Below are positions 8,658-18,932 of a stretch of DNA of 64,000 nt, piece by piece. Source of the stretch: Igneacidithiobacillus sp041146875 (lineage in GTDB: Bacteria; Pseudomonadota; Gammaproteobacteria; Acidithiobacillales; Acidithiobacillaceae); contig NZ_JBFRXP010000007.1 of the NCBI RefSeq assembly GCF_041146875.1, positions 62,001 through 126,000 on the forward strand, written 5' to 3'. Under the pieces are notes generated by a model. That model ran no database searches and was not told the DNA's origin. It saw only the letters and a list, made by a program, of their open reading frames with translations. Both the position numbers and the translations under genes were made by a program. Numbering within the stretch: position 1 is the first letter of the stretch; each line of letters begins with the position of its first letter.

Positions 8658-8993
8658 CTAGCCGCCAGACGAATCTCCCGTGATTTTCTTGGAGAATGCA
8701 TTTGCCCCGGCTTTCATGGCATCCCAAGTCATTTCCGCACCATTGGCAATCCCCTGACCAATTTGTGTAGCACCTTTGCTCACATGGTCGGCGCCCCGAC
8801 TAAATTGTTGAGAAACGCTGCCAGCATTTGCGGAAGGGCTCTCCCTAGTCACCTGCGCGGGTGAAGCATATTGGGCGGCGGGCGCTTGGCCTTCCGTGCC
8901 GCGAGCAGGTGCAACGCGCTGGGCGCATGCAGCGCACGCTATAGTCAGCGCTGCCAGTACAACGCTAGTAACAGTGATGCGATAGGAAATCAT
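8658..8993 (-). CDS. small exported protein or lipoprotein of unknown function
   Basis: 111 residues from the ATG at 8993; an ATG at 9017 would add eight residues before the signal. The N-terminus MISYRITVTSVVLAALTIACAACAQ is a signal peptide with two Cys near the cleavage region, so it may be a lipoprotein, though no ideal lipobox is seen. The mature part is low complexity (Ala, Pro, Gln, Ser), then a Gly/Ala-rich amphipathic helix (SKGATQIGQGIANGAEMTWDAMKAGANAF). Family not recognised. It sits just upstream of the pigment operon and divergent from the chorismatase; a structural or envelope role is conceivable but unsupported. Confidence 0.6.
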   Translation of the reverse strand: MISYRITVTSVVLAALTIACAACAQRVAPARGTEGQAPAAQYASPAQVTRESPSANAGSVSQQFSRGADHVSKGATQIGQGIANGAEMTWDAMKAGANAFSKKITGDSSGG

Positions 8994-9153
8994 GGTTCTT
9001 AGGGTAGCCGTTTCCATGATCGAACGCTAGACCTGGGCGGGGCCTAGCGGCTGCGCCCGCAGTTCGGGCGTGGCATACTCGTGCGCGTGATCCAGTGACG
9101 GGGAAACGAGATGACGACGGACCCAGCGTATGGGGCGCGAGGAAGAAAAAGAT

Positions 9154-10158
9154 ATGCCTGAAGCTTTGCAGCTTCTCAGAGCCATGCCCGCGGCCCTGTT
9201 TCGCCAGTCTCCGGAGCAACTCGCACGGACTCTCGGTATCGTGCAGTATGGTGTGGGCGAGGCGGATGCAGATCTGCATCAACTCGGCATTCCAGTGGCC
9301 AAGATTTCTGCACTACCCCTCAATGCGCCGGATGGTATTTGTGAGATATGGCGATCCTCTCTGCCGATCCACGAAGGCCGGGCGGGGGATGTCCACTGGC
9401 GCGATGATGGCACGGTAGCGTTTTTGACCTGGGAGCGAGGAGACACGGGCGAGGCCGCCTTGGAGGATATGACCGATGCGGCCTATCGAGCACTATTCGC
9501 TGCTATAAATTCCCAGAATCATCATTTGTTGCGAGTCTGGAATTATATCGGCGAAATTAATGATGATTCCGCAGGACTGGAGCGCTACCGGCAATTCAAC
9601 ATTGGTCGGCAGCAGGCCTTTGTCGGAAGTGGGCGGTCGGTAGCGGGTGAGAGCGTGCCAGCGGCTAGTGCCCTGGGAGCAAATGGCTCTACTCTCGAAT
9701 TGTTTGCCTTAAGTTCGCGACATGCAGCGATTACTATCGAGAACCCGCGTCAGATCAGTGCCTACCGCTATCCCGCAGACTATGGGCCGCGCGCACCCAC
9801 TTTTTCTCGCGCGAGTTTAGTGGATATCTTCGGTGCAACGCTGTTTATATCGGGAACCGCAAGCATCGTTGGCCATCAGACCGTGCATCAGGGGGATTGT
9901 CGCGCGCAGACGCGCGAGACCCTTCACAATATTCAGATACTATTAGACGAGACGCGTCTCCGGCATGGGGCTGTGTGGACATTGCAAGACCTGGAATTCA
10001 AGGTGTACTTGCGGTTCAGCTCGGACTTACCTACGGTGCTAGAGGAAATGGAACGCGTCATTGCTGGGCCAGCCAAGGCTCTCTTTCTGCAGGCGGATAT
10101 TTGCCGAAGGGACCTCTTGGTAGAAATTGAGGCGGTCGGGTTGGCGTCGGCTAGCTAG
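9154..10158 (+). CDS. FkbO/Hyg5/XanB2-family chorismatase (hydroxybenzoate-forming)
   Basis: 334 residues from the ATG at 9154, which has a good ribosome site (GAGGAAG, 8 bases upstream); the ATG at 9130 lacks one. Family blocks visible: NYIGEIN followed by YRQFNIGRQQAF, AYRYPADYGPRAPTFSRASL, FISGTASIVGHQTVHQGD, and the C-terminal DICRRDLLVEIEAVG. These match chorismatases that split chorismate into pyruvate plus a dihydroxycyclohexadiene or hydroxybenzoate; in Xanthomonas, XanB2 feeds the xanthomonadin pathway. Its position divergent from an aryl-polyene-type operon supports a starter-supply role. Whether the product is 3- or 4-hydroxybenzoate cannot be read from the sequence. Confidence 0.88.
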   Translation: MPEALQLLRAMPAALFRQSPEQLARTLGIVQYGVGEADADLHQLGIPVAKISALPLNAPDGICEIWRSSLPIHEGRAGDVHWRDDGTVAFLTWERGDTGEAALEDMTDAAYRALFAAINSQNHHLLRVWNYIGEINDDSAGLERYRQFNIGRQQAFVGSGRSVAGESVPAASALGANGSTLELFALSSRHAAITIENPRQISAYRYPADYGPRAPTFSRASLVDIFGATLFISGTASIVGHQTVHQGDCRAQTRETLHNIQILLDETRLRHGAVWTLQDLEFKVYLRFSSDLPTVLEEMERVIAGPAKALFLQADICRRDLLVEIEAVGLASAS

Positions 10159-10223
10159 GCAGTGCCAGCCCCAATCTGCCACGGGCGCGCTATCCATTCC
10201 CCATGCACACGAAACATCCGGTG

Positions 10224-11228
10224 CTATTGGCGGTGATAGGCGACCACCCGCTCCACCTCATTTTTCGCACCGAGGATCACCGGCACGCGCTGATGTAGCC
10301 CGGTGGGTTTGATATCCAGAATTCGTTCCCGCCCGGTACTGGCTGCGCCACCGGCCTGTTCAATCAAAAAGCCCATGGGGTTGGCCTCATAGAGCAGGCG
10401 CAGCTTGCCTGGTTTCTTCGGGTCACGGGTGTCGAAGGGGTAGAGAAAGACGCCGCCACGGCAGAGGATGCGATGTACGTCGGCAACCATGGAACCGACC
10501 CAGCGCATATTGAAATCGCGCTCGCGCGGACCTTCCTTGCCAGCGTTCAATTCGTCGATGTAGCGCCGCACCGGTGCTTCCCAATGCCGATGATTGCTCA
10601 TGTTGATGGCATATTCGCTGGTATTTTCAGGAATCTGCATCTGCGGGTGAGTAAGCACATACTCTCCCACCTCTGGCAGCAGGGTGAAGCCATTGACGCC
10701 ATAGCCGGTGCTATAGACCAGCATGTTGCTGGAGCCGTAGAGGGCATAGCCGGCACACACCTGTTCTGCACCGGGCTGCAAAAAATCTTCCAGTTGGGCA
10801 TTCTCACCCGCTACCGGTGCCTTGAGGATGCTGAAGATGGTGCCGACGCTGATCCCCACATCGATATTGCTGGAGCCGTCCAACGGATCGAAGAGCAAGA
10901 GATACTTGCCGCGCGGGATGCCCGCGGGAATGTTGTAGGGGCCATCCTCTTCTTCAGAAACCATGCCCGCCAGATGCCCGGTCCAGTCCATGGATTTGAG
11001 GATGGCGTCGTTAGCAATGACGTCGAGTTTTTTCTGCACCTCTCCCTGTACGTTGCCGGTTTCCGCGCTGCCGAGGGCACCTACCAAGGCGCCGCGATAC
11101 ACCTGCGAGCCAATGAACTTACAGGCGACCATCAGGTCGTTGAGCAGGGCGGCGAAGTCGCCGGAGGCCTCTGGGTAGAGGCGAGTTTCTTCGATGATGA
11201 ATTGACTGAGGGTGGTACCAATCTGCAT
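10224..11228 (-). CDS. fbp: fructose-1,6-bisphosphatase class I
   Basis: 334 residues starting MQIGTTLSQF at 11228 with AAAAGGA upstream. Class I signatures: VSEEEDGP (metal-binding Glu), LLFDPLDGSSNIDVG (the DPLDGSSN metal/phosphate site), and YALYGSSNMLVYS. It hydrolyses fructose-1,6-bisphosphate to fructose-6-phosphate in gluconeogenesis and, in CO2-fixing chemolithoautotrophs, the Calvin cycle. It is the last gene of a long minus-strand block and converges with the chorismatase across 65 bases. An upstream in-frame extension to 11324 overlaps zapD and is rejected. Confidence 0.95.
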   Translation of the reverse strand: MQIGTTLSQFIIEETRLYPEASGDFAALLNDLMVACKFIGSQVYRGALVGALGSAETGNVQGEVQKKLDVIANDAILKSMDWTGHLAGMVSEEEDGPYNIPAGIPRGKYLLLFDPLDGSSNIDVGISVGTIFSILKAPVAGENAQLEDFLQPGAEQVCAGYALYGSSNMLVYSTGYGVNGFTLLPEVGEYVLTHPQMQIPENTSEYAINMSNHRHWEAPVRRYIDELNAGKEGPRERDFNMRWVGSMVADVHRILCRGGVFLYPFDTRDPKKPGKLRLLYEANPMGFLIEQAGGAASTGRERILDIKPTGLHQRVPVILGAKNEVERVVAYHRQ

Positions 11229-11251
11229 GGCTGGTGATCCTTTTGGCCGGT

Positions 11252-12001
11252 TCAACAGGCGCTGAGCGCCAGACGAAATTCGATGCTGGATTCTAGCGCG
11301 CGGCTTGGTCCGGGGTCTATCCACTCGAGAAACTGGATGTGCAAGCGATGAATGCCGCCACTAATTTTGGGATAGAGGTGTGCGTCTTGCGTTTCAACCT
11401 GCAATAAAGATAAGGAGTGCCGGGGGTTGAGCGGGGTACCAAAGCGTCCATGTTCGGCGGTCTGCGTACTCCAATCGAGGGATTCCCGCAAAAAACGGAG
11501 AATGAGTGCGGCGCTGCTTTCCAGCAGGGTAAAATCAGCCCGCCAGTGCTGAAATTGGGCGACACGAAAGGCTGGCTCTTGTTGCTCCCAAAAGGCCAGC
11601 AATGGCAGATCAGCACCGGTCAGCCCGCCAGCAACGGATTGGCGCCCGCGCGCCAGCTGCAGTAGCTCTTGGTGCCGTAAGGGTTCGGCAAAGCCCTGGT
11701 GGCTGTCGCGTAAGGCCTGTTGCTGCTCACGTAGGCGATTTTCCCAACGGCCAAGAGCCGAGTGATTTACCAGTTCCGATTCTTTCCATGCATGCAGCGT
11801 TTGGATGAGGCGGTCCAACTCCAGGAGCAAATCAATGCGTAACTCTGGGCGTTGGCAAAAATCAAAAAGTTCCAGAAAAGTACGCAGAACGGCACGCAAG
11901 GCCTCTGGCTCGGAAAAATTTCGATCCAGACAATGAAATATACCTTCGAGGCGCAGCAGGGATCTCGTCCTCTCTTGCAACGCAGATTCGTATAGGGCCA
12001 T
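11252..12001 (-). CDS. zapD: cell division protein ZapD
   Basis: 249 residues from the ATG at 12001 (MALYESALQERTRSLLRLE). The all-helical N-terminal half and C-terminal beta-rich part, with QHWRADFTLLESSAALILRFLRES and a VETQDAHLYPKISGGIHRL block, match ZapD (DUF1342), the FtsZ-bundling protein that stabilises the Z-ring. The order pilD-coaE-zapD is a common gammaproteobacterial arrangement, which supports the call. YacG, often next, is absent here; fbp follows instead after 23 bases. Confidence 0.92.
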   Translation of the reverse strand: MALYESALQERTRSLLRLEGIFHCLDRNFSEPEALRAVLRTFLELFDFCQRPELRIDLLLELDRLIQTLHAWKESELVNHSALGRWENRLREQQQALRDSHQGFAEPLRHQELLQLARGRQSVAGGLTGADLPLLAFWEQQEPAFRVAQFQHWRADFTLLESSAALILRFLRESLDWSTQTAEHGRFGTPLNPRHSLSLLQVETQDAHLYPKISGGIHRLHIQFLEWIDPGPSRALESSIEFRLALSAC

Positions 12002-12067
12002 CGCTACATTCTTTCCAATTCCTACCCGAGAGTGCCACAAGCCTTGGTAGGAAGCAAAAACCTAACC

Positions 12068-12664
12068 TTATGAGCACAGGGTTTGCCACCAGTAGAGAAG
12101 GCGGCGCTGCAAGTCGGCAGGTTTTTGCCTATTGGCGATGATCCATGTGGCGATACTCCGGCGCTCTTCTGGATGTATCTGTTGCTCGATAGCGGCCTTT
12201 GCCGTTTTCCGGTCCCAGCCGCGTTGGGCCAAGCGCTCGACTTGTAGCCAATTGGGACAATCAATCAATAATACACCGTCAAGCAATTTTTGATACCGGC
12301 TTTCAACGAGCAAAGGCAATACCCAAAGAATGATCGCTGTGGGTTCTTGTGCGGCAATCACATCGCTTTCCATCAGAAAGCACTGGCGAATTTGCGGATG
12401 GAGCAGTTCTTCCAGCCAGCGTTTGGCGCTGGGGTCGGAGAAAATTTGCTGGCGTAGTCGAGCGCGATCCAAGCTACCGTCTGCCTGCAAAATCGCGGAA
12501 CCAAAATGCTGAGCGATTCGTTCCAGATTGGCATGGCCGGGTCGTACCAGGTCCCGGGCGAAGAGATCAGCATCAAGGATCTTCGCGCCTTGCGCTGCGA
12601 GAACATCCGCAGCAAGACTCTTGCCGCAGGCAATGCCGCCGGTCAGCCCGATGCGTAGACTCAT
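12068..12664 (-). CDS. coaE: dephospho-CoA kinase
   Basis: 198 residues. The N-terminal P-loop GLTGGIACGKS (Walker A, Lys15) and the following ILDADLFARDLV block identify CoaE, which phosphorylates the 3'-hydroxyl of dephospho-CoA, the last step of coenzyme A synthesis. The lid and CoA-binding regions (IAQHFGS, LLHPQIRQ, WVLPLLVE) are present and the length is normal. The start codon overlaps the pilD stop by one base (TAATG at 12662-12666), indicating coupling. Confidence 0.95.
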   Translation of the reverse strand: MSLRIGLTGGIACGKSLAADVLAAQGAKILDADLFARDLVRPGHANLERIAQHFGSAILQADGSLDRARLRQQIFSDPSAKRWLEELLHPQIRQCFLMESDVIAAQEPTAIILWVLPLLVESRYQKLLDGVLLIDCPNWLQVERLAQRGWDRKTAKAAIEQQIHPEERRSIATWIIANRQKPADLQRRLLYWWQTLCS

Positions 12665-13464
12665 TACGGGGCGGCCAAATGCAGGAATTGCTCGATCACC
12701 ACTTGTGGCCAGAGGAGCATGGTCGCTGCACCCAAGGCCAAGTAGGGACCAAAGGGAATGGCGTAGTCGCGGCCTTTACCACTGGCGAGAAAGACAATGG
12801 CTACCAGCCCACCGCTCAATGCCGCGAGAAACAGGGCAAGAAACATGTCTTGCCAACCGAGCCAGGCGCCGATCATGCCGAGCAGCTTGAAATCGCCGTG
12901 CCCCATGCCCTCACGCCCGCTAAGGCGCAAATAGATTTCTGCCAAGCCGCGCAGCAGGCCGTAGCCAAGCACCAATCCCAGGAGGGCATCAAGCGGGCGA
13001 GTCAGCGCAAAGTCTTGTGTGAGAAAGGCGCTGGCGTTGATTAGCAAGCCGAGAACCATACCGGACTTAGTAATACGGTCGGGGAGGAGATAGGTCTCGA
13101 GGTCGATGAGAGTGAGGGCAAGCAGGGCCCAGAGCAGAATCAGCGCAGGCAGGAGTTGTCCATGCCAACCAATGACCCAGGCGGCCAGTATGGCCAATAA
13201 AGCAGCAACGATCTCCACTAGGGGATAGCGTCCGGAAATGGCCCCTTGGCAGTAGCGACATCGTCCCCGCAGGCTGAGCCAGCTCAGCACGGGAATGTTA
13301 TCCCAGGGACGTAACTCGTGCCCACACAGTGGACAATGCGACCCAGGGAAGACGATGGATTCGTGTCGCGGTAGGCGATGAATCACAACGTTTAAAAAAC
13401 TGCCGACCAAGAGGCCGATGACTGCCAGGAGCGTCCATGCCAGGGGCTCAAGTGTCGTTGGCAT
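12664..13464 (-). CDS. pilD: type IV prepilin peptidase / N-methyltransferase PilD
   Basis: 266 residues. After the first membrane helix comes the zinc site CPLCGHELRPWDNIPVLSWLSLRGRCRYC, shown here only as two CxxC pairs (near residues 44-47 and 69-72). Then several helices carry the catalytic Asp residues, one in LTLIDLETYLLPD and the second in GMGHGDFKLL. It cleaves and N-methylates type IV prepilins and type II secretion pseudopilins in the inner membrane. The start overlaps the pilR stop by 17 bases. Confidence 0.94.
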   Translation of the reverse strand: MPTTLEPLAWTLLAVIGLLVGSFLNVVIHRLPRHESIVFPGSHCPLCGHELRPWDNIPVLSWLSLRGRCRYCQGAISGRYPLVEIVAALLAILAAWVIGWHGQLLPALILLWALLALTLIDLETYLLPDRITKSGMVLGLLINASAFLTQDFALTRPLDALLGLVLGYGLLRGLAEIYLRLSGREGMGHGDFKLLGMIGAWLGWQDMFLALFLAALSGGLVAIVFLASGKGRDYAIPFGPYLALGAATMLLWPQVVIEQFLHLAAP

Positions 13465-14815
13465 AAACGGTCCCTTTTTTGCCGAGTTGCATACGCATGG
13501 ACAATGAGCGTTGGCTGATGCCTAAATTCTGCGCACAGGCCTCCGCATGGTTCTGCGCGGCAGTGAGTTGACTGAGGAGGAAACGTTGTTCTGCGTCCCG
13601 GAGCCGTTGCGCCAGAGGCGAAAGACCCACTGCCGTAGCGGGTGCTGCTTGCGCATCCGGGAATTCCTCCGGCCGGAGGTCATGGAGCATGATCTCCGGT
13701 CCGATATGCAGGGCGAAGGCGCGTTCGAGAAGGTTTTCCAATTCGCGCACGTTGCCAGGAAAGGGTTGCTGCGTTAGCCAGTTGAGGGCGGTTGGCTGCA
13801 ATTTTGGTGTTGCTTTGCCCTGGCGTTGGGCGATTTTGTGCAACAGCGCTCCGGCCAATAGGGGGACGTCGCCACTCCGTTGGCGTAGGGGTGGAATTTG
13901 TAGAGGGACGACATGAATGCGGTAGTAAAGATCGGCGCGAAATTCGCCAGCGCTGATCAGCTCTTGTAGATTACGATGGGTGGCGGTGATCAAGCGGATG
14001 TCGATGGGAATCTCGGCGCTGGCGCCGATCGGGCGGATGCGCCGTTCCTGCAGGGCGCGTAGGAGTTTTACCTGCATCGCCATGGGGACGTCACCAATCT
14101 CGTCGAGAAACAAGGTGCCACCATCGGCAGCGAGGAACAGGCCTTGACGCTTCTGACTGGCACCAGTAAACGCCCCTTTCTCGCTGCCAAAGAGTTCGCT
14201 TTCCAACAAGCCCTCGGGGATGGCAGCACAATTCACGGCTACAAAGGGCTTGTCGCGGCGCGGTCCGGCGTCGTGTATGGCGCGTGCGCTGAGCTCCTTG
14301 CCGGTGCCAGATTCACCGGACAAGAACACCGGAGCGTTACTGCGTGCCAGAAGATGAATCTGCTGGCGTAAGTCGCGCATTCCAGGGCTGTTACCGACCA
14401 AACGCTCGATGCCATGGCCTACGCCCTCAGATTCGAGTGTAGCAAGGGCTTTTGCTTGCTCTACCAACCGGCGCAGGCGCGGAAGTTCAATCGGCTTGGT
14501 CATGAAATCAAAGGCACCGGCCTGCATGGCCTCGACCGCCCCCTCAGTTGAGGAATAGGCGGTAATGACTGCGACGGGTAGTTGCGGGACGTGGCGATGA
14601 ATATGACGCACGAGCTCCAGGCCGCTGCCGTCGGGTAGACGTAAATCCGTTAGACAGAGATGGAAGGAATGGTTGTTCAAGGCACCTTGCGCCTCACGCA
14701 AGCTGTGCGTGCAAAGCACATGGAAGCCCATCTCAGAGAGGGTGATGTCGAGCAACTCCGTGATGGTTTGCTCATCATCCAATACCAAGGCCCACGCGCC
14801 GGTTTTTTCGTTCAT
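13448..14815 (-). CDS. pilR: sigma-54-dependent response regulator PilR
   Basis: 455 residues from the ATG at 14815, which forms an ATGA overlap with the pilS stop; a longer frame to 14836 is less likely. Domain order: receiver (phospho-acceptor Asp57 in CLTDLRLPDG, acidic pair in LDDE), AAA+ domain with Walker A GESGTGKE and the sigma-54 contact GAFTGA, then a Fis-type helix-turn-helix (ACAQNLGISQRSLSMRM). Known PilR activates pilA with sigma-54. The window contains one good sigma-54 promoter (51847-51863), though no link between them is shown. Confidence 0.93.
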   Translation of the reverse strand: MNEKTGAWALVLDDEQTITELLDITLSEMGFHVLCTHSLREAQGALNNHSFHLCLTDLRLPDGSGLELVRHIHRHVPQLPVAVITAYSSTEGAVEAMQAGAFDFMTKPIELPRLRRLVEQAKALATLESEGVGHGIERLVGNSPGMRDLRQQIHLLARSNAPVFLSGESGTGKELSARAIHDAGPRRDKPFVAVNCAAIPEGLLESELFGSEKGAFTGASQKRQGLFLAADGGTLFLDEIGDVPMAMQVKLLRALQERRIRPIGASAEIPIDIRLITATHRNLQELISAGEFRADLYYRIHVVPLQIPPLRQRSGDVPLLAGALLHKIAQRQGKATPKLQPTALNWLTQQPFPGNVRELENLLERAFALHIGPEIMLHDLRPEEFPDAQAAPATAVGLSPLAQRLRDAEQRFLLSQLTAAQNHAEACAQNLGISQRSLSMRMQLGKKGTVYANDT

Positions 14816-16401
14816 AATGGCGTACCCAGATGCCATTCAGAAAGCTTGAAAATAAACTCCGCCCCGCCGCCGCGATGATTCCGTATTTCGATATCTGCTT
14901 GATTGGCGCGTAGCAGTTCGCGTACGAGAGGTAAGCCAAGACCCGTGCCCAGGGATTCCGTAGTAAAAAAGGGTTCAAAAATACGTTCCATATTTTCTTG
15001 TGGGATACCCGGACCATGGTCTCGCACGCGTATTTCCAGCTCCCCCCTATCGGCCAAAAATCGCACAGCAATATCCACTTGTAGAGTACCATCCTCAGCA
15101 CGTCCATAACGTGCTGCATTCAATAGCAAGTTTGCGAAAACCTGCTGTAGTTGCTCGGGATCACAGCTTGCAAGTGGGAGACTATTGGGAGCGTCAAGCG
15201 CTATTTGTAGGTCTTTTAATCCAGGGTCTTCACGGAGTTGATTTAAGACCACAGGTAACCAAGCGGCCAGAGAAATTGGTTCCGGATGGGCCGCTCGGGG
15301 GCGAGCCATTTCCAGAACGGAATCGACAATGCGATTCAGTCGCTGCGACTCGCGATCAATGATGTTCAGTAGACGTTTTTCACTATCATTTAGCGTACGC
15401 TCACCCAACAGTTGTGCCGCATGGCGAATGGCGCTCAGTGGATTGCGAATCTCGTGCGCGATGTTCGCGGCGAGGCGCCCGAGTGCAGCCATCTGCACCT
15501 CGCGCTGCCGTTCCCGTAGTATCGTGGCGTCGCGTAAGGTTATAAGATTGTATGGCGTATTAGGAAGAGCCACGCTTTGCACCCAAAAACTTCGCTTTTT
15601 TCCGATCCCATCCGGTGCCGAAAGTTGCAGTTCTTTCTCGCTCCTTGAGCCTTGGGTATAAAGAAAGTCCGCGAGTTCTGGGCGCAAAAGATCAAGCGCT
15701 TCTGGCAATCCAACATCATTTTGAAAATCTATCATTGCGCGTGCAATGGGGTTGCTGAACAACACGCGGTGTTGACGATCAAGGACTAAAAGGCCGGCAT
15801 CAGTCTGCTGAATGATTTCGCGATTTAGGGTGTTTAAATCGATAATTTCTTGTTCTCTGGCGGCGCTCCAGATGGCGTTACGCTCTCGACTCCGTACGAG
15901 ATTGTCAGCGAGAAACGCGACCGTGAGCAAGGCAACAATATAAATCAAGGTGCGACTGGACAACCATTCAATATCTTGCAGACCACTAATCAACAGGATA
16001 AGCAGGATGAGAATCCACACGATAGCTAGCGCCGCTCTGCCACGTAGCTGGTAGGCATTGGCAATGAGTAATAGCAATGGCAGTACGGCGAGCGTACCCG
16101 ATAATCCGCCGGTTAGGGTGAAGAGTGTGAGAACCAGAGCGATGTCGATGATGCTGGTGAAAAGTTTACTCGCGTCCTGCCAGAAGTTCGGCCACAATTG
16201 TAAAGTAAATAATATGCCTAGGCTCCAAATCAGAGCGACAGTACTGGTGTCGCGAACGGCAGGAGCGAGACCGGAAGACTCTAGAATCAGAGTGTTGGTC
16301 GATAGCGTACTGATCAGGACGAGAACGACGCTGACGAGGAGACGCGAAATTGCAATGCTCCAAGCCTCCATCTGGAGTCGATGAACAGGACCAGTCTGCA
16401 T
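14812..16401 (-). CDS. pilS: sensor histidine kinase PilS
   Basis: 529 residues from the ATG at 16401, 7 bases after the pilB stop; a TTG at 16440 would overlap pilB. About six N-terminal membrane helices (residues 20-165), a PAS-like segment (residues 195-290), the HisKA motif NIAHEIRNPLSAIRHAAQLL (His316), then HATPase boxes NLLLNAARYG, DHGPGI and GTGLGLPLV. This matches PilS, the membrane kinase that senses pilin levels and phosphorylates PilR. Gene order pilB-pilS-pilR-pilD is unusual because pilSR normally stand apart. Confidence 0.92.
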   Translation of the reverse strand: MQTGPVHRLQMEAWSIAISRLLVSVVLVLISTLSTNTLILESSGLAPAVRDTSTVALIWSLGILFTLQLWPNFWQDASKLFTSIIDIALVLTLFTLTGGLSGTLAVLPLLLLIANAYQLRGRAALAIVWILILLILLISGLQDIEWLSSRTLIYIVALLTVAFLADNLVRSRERNAIWSAAREQEIIDLNTLNREIIQQTDAGLLVLDRQHRVLFSNPIARAMIDFQNDVGLPEALDLLRPELADFLYTQGSRSEKELQLSAPDGIGKKRSFWVQSVALPNTPYNLITLRDATILRERQREVQMAALGRLAANIAHEIRNPLSAIRHAAQLLGERTLNDSEKRLLNIIDRESQRLNRIVDSVLEMARPRAAHPEPISLAAWLPVVLNQLREDPGLKDLQIALDAPNSLPLASCDPEQLQQVFANLLLNAARYGRAEDGTLQVDIAVRFLADRGELEIRVRDHGPGIPQENMERIFEPFFTTESLGTGLGLPLVRELLRANQADIEIRNHRGGGAEFIFKLSEWHLGTPL

Positions 16402-16408
16402 TGCTCCG

Positions 16409-18109
<1,701 letters not shown>

Positions 18110-18932
18110 TTGCGCAACAATTCCTCCACGGCTCCGGCATCCGGCAACTGGCCGGTCCAGATACGAAAACTCTCTGCCCCTTGCTCCACGAGCATGCCCA
18201 AGCCGTCTACGCAGCGCAGACCGCTGGCCTGGGCCGCCGCCAGCAAGGGGGTCTGTAAGGGTTTATAGACGATATCACAAACTATGCTCGATTGGGGTAA
18301 AGCATCCAGATGGATTTCTGGGTAATTTTCGCCCTGTAGGCCGCGGCTGCTGGTATTCACTAACAGTTGGAGATCGCCGAGGAGCGGCGTGATTGCCGAG
18401 CGGGAAAGCACTATTGGGCGGATGGGTAGGGTGGGAAAGTCCGCGGCCAGGGCCTCGGCACGTGCCAGGGTGCGGTTGGCCAAGTAGATGGGCGTAGCGT
18501 CTTCGCTGGCGAGGGCGTGGAGCACGGCACGCGCCGCGCCACCAGCACCAATCACGAGGCTTGGGCCATTAACGGCACCGGCGTGCCGGCGCAGGGCGCG
18601 GGCAAAGCCAGTCACGTCGGTGTTTTCACCGAAGATGCGCCCATCGTCAAAGAGTAGCGTGTTGACCGCACCGATGGCGCTAGCGCGCGGCGAGAGCTCG
18701 TCAACTAATTGCAAAACTGCTTCCTTGTGCGGGATGGTGACATTGATGCCGCGGACTCCCAGCGCCTGCAGGCCGCGAATGGCGTTGGACAATTCTTCTG
18801 CGCGCACCGGGAAGGGGGCATAGAGAAAGTCCACGCCCGTTTGCCTGGCAAATTCTTGCTGCATCCACGGCGACAAACTGTGCTGCACCGGGTTGCCGAT
18901 GATGCCACAAACGATGGCGCCGCCGCTCGGCT

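Noticed and set aside
10473..11237. 254-codon plus-strand ORF inside fbp
   Set aside because: Antisense shadow of a high-GC gene with clear fructose-bisphosphatase motifs.
12349..13044. 231-codon plus-strand ORF over coaE and pilD
   Set aside because: Antisense shadow of motif-bearing genes on the minus strand.
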